DNA of 64,000 nucleotides from Paralithodes platypus (lineage: Eukaryota; Arthropoda; Malacostraca; Decapoda; Lithodidae): assembly GCA_032716605.1 (NCBI GenBank), contig CM064530.1, forward strand, positions 12,308,472 through 12,372,471, in the 5' to 3' direction. Every line of letters starts with the position of its first letter. Position 1 is the stretch's first letter. A program made the translations under genes and the position numbers. The notes beneath the pieces are model-generated. The model made no database searches. It was not told where the DNA came from and worked only from the letters and a program-made list of their open reading frames with translations. Below, piece by piece: positions 58,111-64,000 of the stretch.

Positions 58111-58719
58111 ACAAAGGACTAGCGTGTGTAATGAAAGGTGGGCAGCCTGAAAAATGTTGACGGTAATTGATGTGAGGTTTAGGTCAAGCAGAGAGAGTTA
58201 CAAGGATCAATTTGTTAGTAGTCTTGTCAAATCCAAATATATATATATATATATATATTTATCACAAGGCGAGTATCACACTTAGCACATACCACACCTA
58301 GTCAGTCTCACTACTGACAGGGCTAGTTAGTCTCAACCTTAGCAATTCATTAAGGCTAGTCTCACACCTAGCAGTGACTAAATTTGATTTGATCCTGGTT
58401 GCTTGTTTGTTGGTCACAGCATTTTGACACTCTTCTCTGAGCTAGTGCCGATACAAATGGCCAGTCCTGTGTAGAATCGTGAGGTTCAGAGTCGTAAAGA
58501 TTCCAGGACGAGCTCCATAGAAACTGAAACTGAAACTGAACTGTTCTTCCGCGTTGTCTGGTTTCATTGTGTTGGGAGCTAGAAGGGCTCACTTTGACTG
58601 CTGTTATTCAGGTGGTGGTAAAAGGTGTAACGTTTTGGTGGTAGTTTTTGCGGAGGCTGTTCCACGCGGGAAAGACGCTCTAGGCCTCTGTTATGGCGTC
58701 TTTTGTGTCCTTCTGGTAG

Positions 58720-58723
<4 letters not shown>

Positions 58724-58786
<63 letters not shown>

Positions 58787-58905
58787 GTAAAGCGGTGAAT
58801 GTTAAGGCTCTCAGCCTATGCCCGAGAGGAAGTAAGTTGGAATATAGAAAAAAAAAAATAAAATAAAATAATATATATATATATATACAGTATATATATA
58901 TATAT

Positions 58906-58965
<60 letters not shown>
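58724..58965. repeat. (TA)n, (CA)n and (GT)n microsatellites
   Basis: TA at 58724-58780, TA again near 58872-58905, CA then GT around 58906-58967; the CA and GT runs are adjacent and self-complementary. Confidence 0.93.
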
Positions 58966-58970
<5 letters not shown>

Positions 58971-59331
58971 AGATAAGGCCCAACATATCTTAAGTTGGCC
59001 GGCACCTGTGTACTCCAGGGGCTGCCCTAGAATACCAGAGTGACCCTAAATGTTTTATAGTCAATCACGGTCCATTTCTCACATTACTTAGTCAATCGCG
59101 GTTACGACCCTCTTCTCAAATTAGCTAACCAATCTCGACCCACTTCTGAAACCCCTTAGCCAAACACGATTCTGTTCCCATATCATGACCAATCAGAACA
59201 CTTAGCTAAAGTAACTGGGCCAATAAGAGGGAGGCTTTTAACAATATGTATTATTTTTGAAGAGGGATCTTAATGATTTATGCAATCATTTTGAGAGGTG
59301 CCTCCCATGTTGATTGAGATGCCTAGGGAAT

Positions 59332-59610
59332 GGTAGAGATGTCAAACTACTCTCAAACACTTGTCTGGACAAGGGAAACGACTTATATTCAGACAATGTT
59401 TGGCTAATGTTGACCGTTTGACTGGTACAGTCTCCTGTAATTAATCATCATGCCACAAATTGATAAGAAATGTTGCCAATTGTCTCTAACTTGTTGAACT
59501 ACAGGAACCAGTACAAGTCAAACGGTTAACATTAACCAAACTATTGTCTGAATATAAGTTGTTTCCCTTGGTCCAGACGAGTCATTTGAGACTAGTTTGA
59601 CATCTCTACC
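59332..59610. mobile_element. MITE X, 279-bp inverted-repeat element
   Basis: GGTAGAGATGTCAAACTA and TAGTTTGACATCTCTACC ends. Arms of about 105 bases pair with small indels (CGACTTATATTCAGACAATG against the reverse of 59540-59565). Target duplication not clear. Confidence 0.7.
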
Positions 59611-59784
59611 ACGTTTTACAGTTTGAGGCAAAAATCAGTGCTTCAGAACTCTAATGGAAATTAATTAAAGAAGGGTTTGGTGAAGGCTAAACCTATGATA
59701 CCTCCCTATCTAATTCTGGTTATATTGCCTTTGTGATTGTGTGTGCCAATTTTGATACTTTCATCACCATTACACAATTCCCAC

Positions 59785-60001
59785 AAATTCTGTCACTTGG
59801 CTGCCGCACTATATATAATTCTATCACTTGGCTGCCGCACTATATATAATTCTGTCACTTGGCTGCCGCACTATATATAATTCTGTCACTTGGCTGCCGC
59901 ACTATATATAATTCTGTCACTTGGCTGCCGCACTATATATAATTCTGTCACTTGGCTGCCGCACTATATATAATTCTGTCACTTGGCTGCCGCACTATAT
60001 A
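59785..60001. repeat. 31-bp tandem repeat, seven units
   Basis: Unit TTCTGTCACTTGGCTGCCGC plus ACTATATATAA, nearly identical. Confidence 0.93.
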
Positions 60002-60181
60002 GAGCTCTAAACATTTGGTGGTAGTTTCCGACAGCACAGCGGGAGCGAAGTCTGCCATCTCCGATTTTTGTTTTGTAGACGATTTTAGACAGTTTATGAA
60101 GGATTTATTAGAGTTAAAATGTGTTTCTTGATGGATATCACTCTGCTAATTACCAAAGGACAGTATACAAACTAAGCTGTG

Positions 60182-60516
60182 TTAAGGGGAGACGAGTCGC
60201 TTTTCTAGACCACCTTCTCCCTCATCTTTAGACCCATTTGTTTGGCGATTTTATGAACTTTCGCCCCATTGCTGTCAATTTTAAGACCTTTCCTGTCAAT
60301 TAGGTCTCGATTTTTTCCTGGCGAGCGATGGCGAGCCTGTAATTTAAGAGGAATCGGCCTTCGGCCAGGACATTTTTCTACCGAAAAATGTACAAATTTA
60401 TCTTGAAAGGGGGTCTAGGGGGCTTCATTTTAAGCTTGATGGAGGTCTAGCGAGGAAACTAGAAAAATAATAAATAAATACAAAAAAAAATACAAAAAAG
60501 TGAAGGATCTCCCTAA
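60182..60516 (-). mobile_element. TTAA MITE, subfamily E/A
   Basis: TTAAGGGGAGACGAGTCGC, core GGCGAGCGATGGCGAGCC, GGCCTTCGGCC hairpin, right end AGGATCTCCCTAA. Confidence 0.75.
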
Positions 60517-60934
60517 ATAATGTTAGGATGTTATTAAGAGTGAAAACAGAATGGCGTCCTTTTATATCAACCGCAATCAACAATTTCAGAAGACAATGAT
60601 TAATTTTTACAATATATTCTTGCTCTACATGGACGATGTTTATCAGTTTAGGAATGATCTGTAGGAGTCAAGAGATACATGGAAATAGACAAGTCCACTT
60701 GGATTGCTAGAGGTCCTTCCATAACCGTAAAACGCGAATAGTGTTGATGGCAAGATGCTAATTATAACAAGAGATGCCATGTTCTAGAAAGGGTCATGAG
60801 TTTGGGTCCAGATACAGAAAATGTAAGAAGGAATAGAGAGTTTGTAATGTGGAACTAACTGACTGGTGAAAAGAAACGGAGTAAAGGGATTCAGAACAAT
60901 AGTTAAGCAGATTGAAATATTATAGGGTAAATGT

Positions 60935-60942
<8 letters not shown>

Positions 60943-61009
<67 letters not shown>

Positions 61010-61110
61010 AACAAATTGCGCAATTCGAGGAGGTTGAGATATAAGTAAAAACAAAAATACAAATAAATATATAAAAGGTCAAGTATTAGTAGTATATATA
61101 TATAATTTTA

Positions 61111-61162
<52 letters not shown>
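60943..61162. repeat. (CT)n and (TA)n microsatellites
   Basis: CT run 60943-61008 and TA run 61112-61160. Confidence 0.95.
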
Positions 61163-61163
<1 letters not shown>

Positions 61164-61950
61164 GTTAAAAAATATATATATCGCAAGAAGGAAATTATGT
61201 GAAAAAATTAGTAGAAATATGCTTCCTGGCGACAAAATAAAATGTGAAGAGAGAAAATAAGAAGATTAAATAAATACTGTCTTTGTAGGAGGAAGCCTGT
61301 CTTTTATCTTTCAAGAATATAGGACTGCACTGAAGGTCGGGGCTTTGAGGAAAAACAAAACAACGACAACACATACACGCGCACACATAAACACTCACAC
61401 AGGCACACATACACCCACCCACACACGCACACAGAAACAAAGAGTGAAGAGGTGGAACTGAAGGAAAAACAAGAAATAAATAAAAGTAAGGAGCGAACAA
61501 ACGATACCCAAGAAAAGAACACAGAGAGCAGAAGAAACCAAGGAGAGAACGAAGGGAGAGAATAATTATGACGCAAAGAGAAGAGAGGAGAAGCACGAGA
61601 AGTTAGAATCGAGGACATGGGAAAGAAGAGGACCAAACAAGAACAGAAGAAGGAGAGCGTAAAAGAAGAGATTATTATAAAAGTGAATTAAGAAGGAATA
61701 CAACAGAAAAAGAAAAGAGAAAAGAAGGGGTTATTAGAGAAGTGAATAGAGAAGTTGAAATCATGGACATTGGAAAGAAGAGGACCAAACAAGAACAGAA
61801 GAAGAGATTATTAGAGAAGTGAATAGCGAAGGAATACAAACCAACAAGAGATTATTAGAGAAGTGAATAGCGAAGGAATACAAACCAACAATAGGAACAG
61901 ATGCTTCATGATATACTAATTGATGGAACCAAATAATGAGACATAAAACG
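61163..61950. other. Purine-rich DNA, no gene recognised
   Basis: A/G-rich on the + strand with a loosely repeated phrase (AGAAGAGATTATTAGAGAAG and GAATAGCGAAGGAATACAAA near 61660-61890). The minus-strand frames are hydrophobic by composition only. Confidence 0.5.
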
Positions 61951-62396
61951 GCGGGGACATTTTACCACCACAAATGTACAAGTTAAGATTGAAGGGGTTA
62001 GGGTTTGTTTATCAGATTGAAGGGGTTAGGGTTTGTTTATCAGATTGAAGGGGTTAGGGTTTGTTTATCAGATTGAAGGGGTTAGGGTTTGTTTATCAGA
62101 TTGAAGGGGTTAGGGTTTGTTTATCAGATTGAAGGGGGTTAGGGTTTGTTTATCAGATTGAAGGGGTTAGGGTTTGTTTATCAGATTGAAGGGGTTAGGG
62201 TTTGTTTATCAGATTGAAGGGGGTTAGGGTTTGTTTATCAGATTGAAGGGGGTTAGGGTTTGTTTATCAGATTGAAGGGGGATAGGGTTTGTTTATCAGA
62301 TTGAAGGGGTTTAGGGTTTGTTTATCAGATTGAAGGGGGTTAGGGTTTGTTTATCAGATTGAAGGGGGTTAGGGTTTGTTTATCAGATTGGAGGGG
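61950..62396. repeat. 28-bp tandem repeat grown in a MITE remnant, about 14 units
   Basis: Left flank CGGGGACATTTTACCACCAC AAATGTACAA is the GGCCGGGACATTTTTCTACC-type part of a TTAA MITE; the unit GATTGAAGGGGTTAGGG plus TTTGTTTATCA continues from the element's CTTGAAAGGGGGTCTAGGG. A GGAGGGGGGAAC edge closes the array. Confidence 0.85.
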
Positions 62397-62815
62397 GGAA
62401 CATTGGGGTACATCGAAGAAGACAACCATACATTTGTGTTCTACGCAAGCACAAATAAATGAAAACTAACGCTCAAATTACACAACTATAGACACAAATC
62501 GTTGCAATGATAACTTTCAGAAGGCAAGTATGCACAGATAACGCAAAACAATATTTGTGTTCATCAAAACCGGGCAAAATGTGTATGTGTACCATAATTT
62601 AGGCAAAGATATAGGAGAGTTCAGCGAGAATATAGGTTAAGTTAATTCATATTAGTGTTCACCAACTCACCAATGTATTTACAAATAAACCCAATTAATG
62701 AAATCAATGAAATCAATACTCCAGTGTCCTTGCAGCATTTGAGCCTTCTGTATGTATAGTATTATCCGTTGCTGTTGGAGTTTAGGGGCCACTCAAGCAC
62801 ATCGCCTCGCCTGTA

Positions 62816-63372
62816 CAGTCGGCCAAATAAGTGATGTCGCGTCATCTAGTTTATTTCGATCAATAATAATTGTTATCAGCAATATATAAGCATTAAGGGG
62901 AGGTCTCCACTTGAGGGATTGTTTTCTTGACCCCTTTCTCCCTCATGTTTAGCCCCATTGCTTTTGAAATTATAAAACGTTTGCCCCATTAGTTTAGCGA
63001 TTTTAAGATCTTTCACCCATATTAAGACCTTTCGTGCAATGTAGGTGTCTATTTTATCCTGGCGAGCGATAGCGAGCCTGTTATTTAAGAGGAACCGGCC
63101 TCCGGCCGGGCCATTTTTCTACCGAAAAATGTACAAATTTATCTTGAAAGGGACTCGAGGGGGTGTAATTTTAAGGTTGATGGAGGTCTAGGGAACAAAC
63201 TAAATACCTCCCCTTAATTCATTTTTCGAGTGAGATACACAAACATATGCCTATCTATACACATCTATATAGCCTATCTATACACATCCTAGTCAACATC
63301 TGACAGACAATAATGCAGCACACAGAGAGCAAAACGTAATGACAGCGACGACACGACTTATTTGGCCAACTG
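62816..63372. mobile_element. MITE V, split by a subfamily A element
   Basis: Ends CAGTCGGCCAAATAAGTGAT and ACTTATTTGGCCAACTG, flanked by TA on both sides. The middle part 62893-63217 is the inserted A element. Confidence 0.72.
62893..63217 (-). mobile_element. TTAA MITE, subfamily A, nested in MITE V
   Basis: TTAAGGGGAGGTCTCCACTT to AATACCTCCCCTTAA with both TTAA copies intact; core GGCGAGCGATAGCGAGCC and GGCCTCCGGCC. Confidence 0.85.
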
Positions 63373-63632
63373 TATCAGCCTTATAATATTATCTCGTCGG
63401 CCGCATACATGAAGTTAATGAGGCTACTGGTGTTTATAGTGAACCGAGGACATAGTAGTGACTGTGAGTGGACTGCTGGTCTGTTAGTTACTGTAATAAT
63501 CGGTTTACTGTTATAATACTCGGCCAGGGACAGCTAGGAGGCAACAGTCACTTCCAAGGTGTTTTGTTCCCTACAGTACGGCTTGGGGAATTTGATAACA
63601 TTTCTCTTTAATTACCACTGTTCGGCGTTTAA

Positions 63633-64000
<368 letters not shown>

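Noticed and set aside
62000..62390. TTAGGG motifs as telomere
   Set aside because: They occur once per 28-bp unit, not head to tail, and derive from a MITE segment; the arthropod telomere repeat here is TTAGG.

Overview
Eukaryotic, repeat-dominated genomic DNA from an arthropod, probably a decapod crustacean. Three things point there: a (TTAGG)n arthropod-type telomeric tract at 37835-37870, two exons of an AKH/RPCH-type neuropeptide receptor, and a very high density of CT/GA, TA and GT microsatellites with Jockey/CR1-type LINEs. The decapod assignment is an inference; the arthropod assignment is stronger. Nothing prokaryotic is present. Most long open frames are low-complexity translations of microsatellites or minisatellites.

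Genes. Only two loci look like host genes, both on the minus strand. At 8678-9682 there are two exons of a rhodopsin-like GPCR of the AKH/RPCH/ACP/corazonin (GnRH-receptor superfamily) type, joined in phase 0 across a 374-bp intron; the later exons lie outside the window or were not found. At 19914-21947 there is a tandem pair of intronless cold-shock-domain (Y-box-like) genes whose C-terminal tail is acidic instead of the usual basic/aromatic one. The upstream copy has a TATA/CCAAT promoter and a poly(A) signal but one frameshift; the downstream copy is clearly broken.

Mobile elements. At least five LINE insertions of an L-A family (Jockey-superfamily, 3' hairpin tail), including one inserted into another in opposite orientation (24950-28060), several CR1-like fragments (12460, 18985, 42835, 52950, 53520), and one R1/Jockey-like 3' end (44151). 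tRNA-derived SINE-like elements lie at 16610, 31700 and possibly 51140. The striking component is a swarm of short inverted-repeat elements (MITEs) that use TTAA as target: a GGGG-ended superfamily (subfamilies A-E, more than 25 copies or fragments), a self-complementary family P (termini CCCCTTCTGTACCG), family Q (CCCACTGAGCCCCAGC), family S (GCCGGTATCACACGAGC) and family U (AGGTGGGGGCT). TTAA targets suggest mobilisation by a piggyBac-type transposase, which is not encoded here. Other MITEs have TA targets (V, Y).

Layout. 1-2900 TTAA MITEs; 2930-4880 LINE; 4900-6920 microsatellites and a 44-bp array; 7005-7864 nested MITEs; 8678-9682 receptor exons; 9740-12300 mostly unremarkable AT-rich DNA with one MITE; 12460-14950 CR1 remnant and MITEs; 15285-16425 14-bp minisatellite; 16600-17950 SINE, LINE and CT tract; 18500-19660 MITE, CR1, MITE; 19914-22460 cold-shock locus; 22700-24600 microsatellites; 24619-28140 MITE and nested LINEs; 28655-31660 minisatellites; 32143-37160 MITEs and arrays; 37777-42640 telomeric hairpin, a 2.2-2.5 kb duplication and a 100-N gap; 42835-46365 CR1, microsatellites, LINE, palindromes and MITEs; 46400-49640 two large arrays; 49643-52720 MITEs; 52950-54975 CR1 copies split by a MITE; 55261-57071 MITE chain; 57100-63220 arrays and MITEs; 63630-64000 microsatellites.

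The genes show no evident functional connection to each other. The coherent story in the window is repeat biology: TTAA elements abutting and nesting on the same tetranucleotide, and tandem arrays that start in or beside them.
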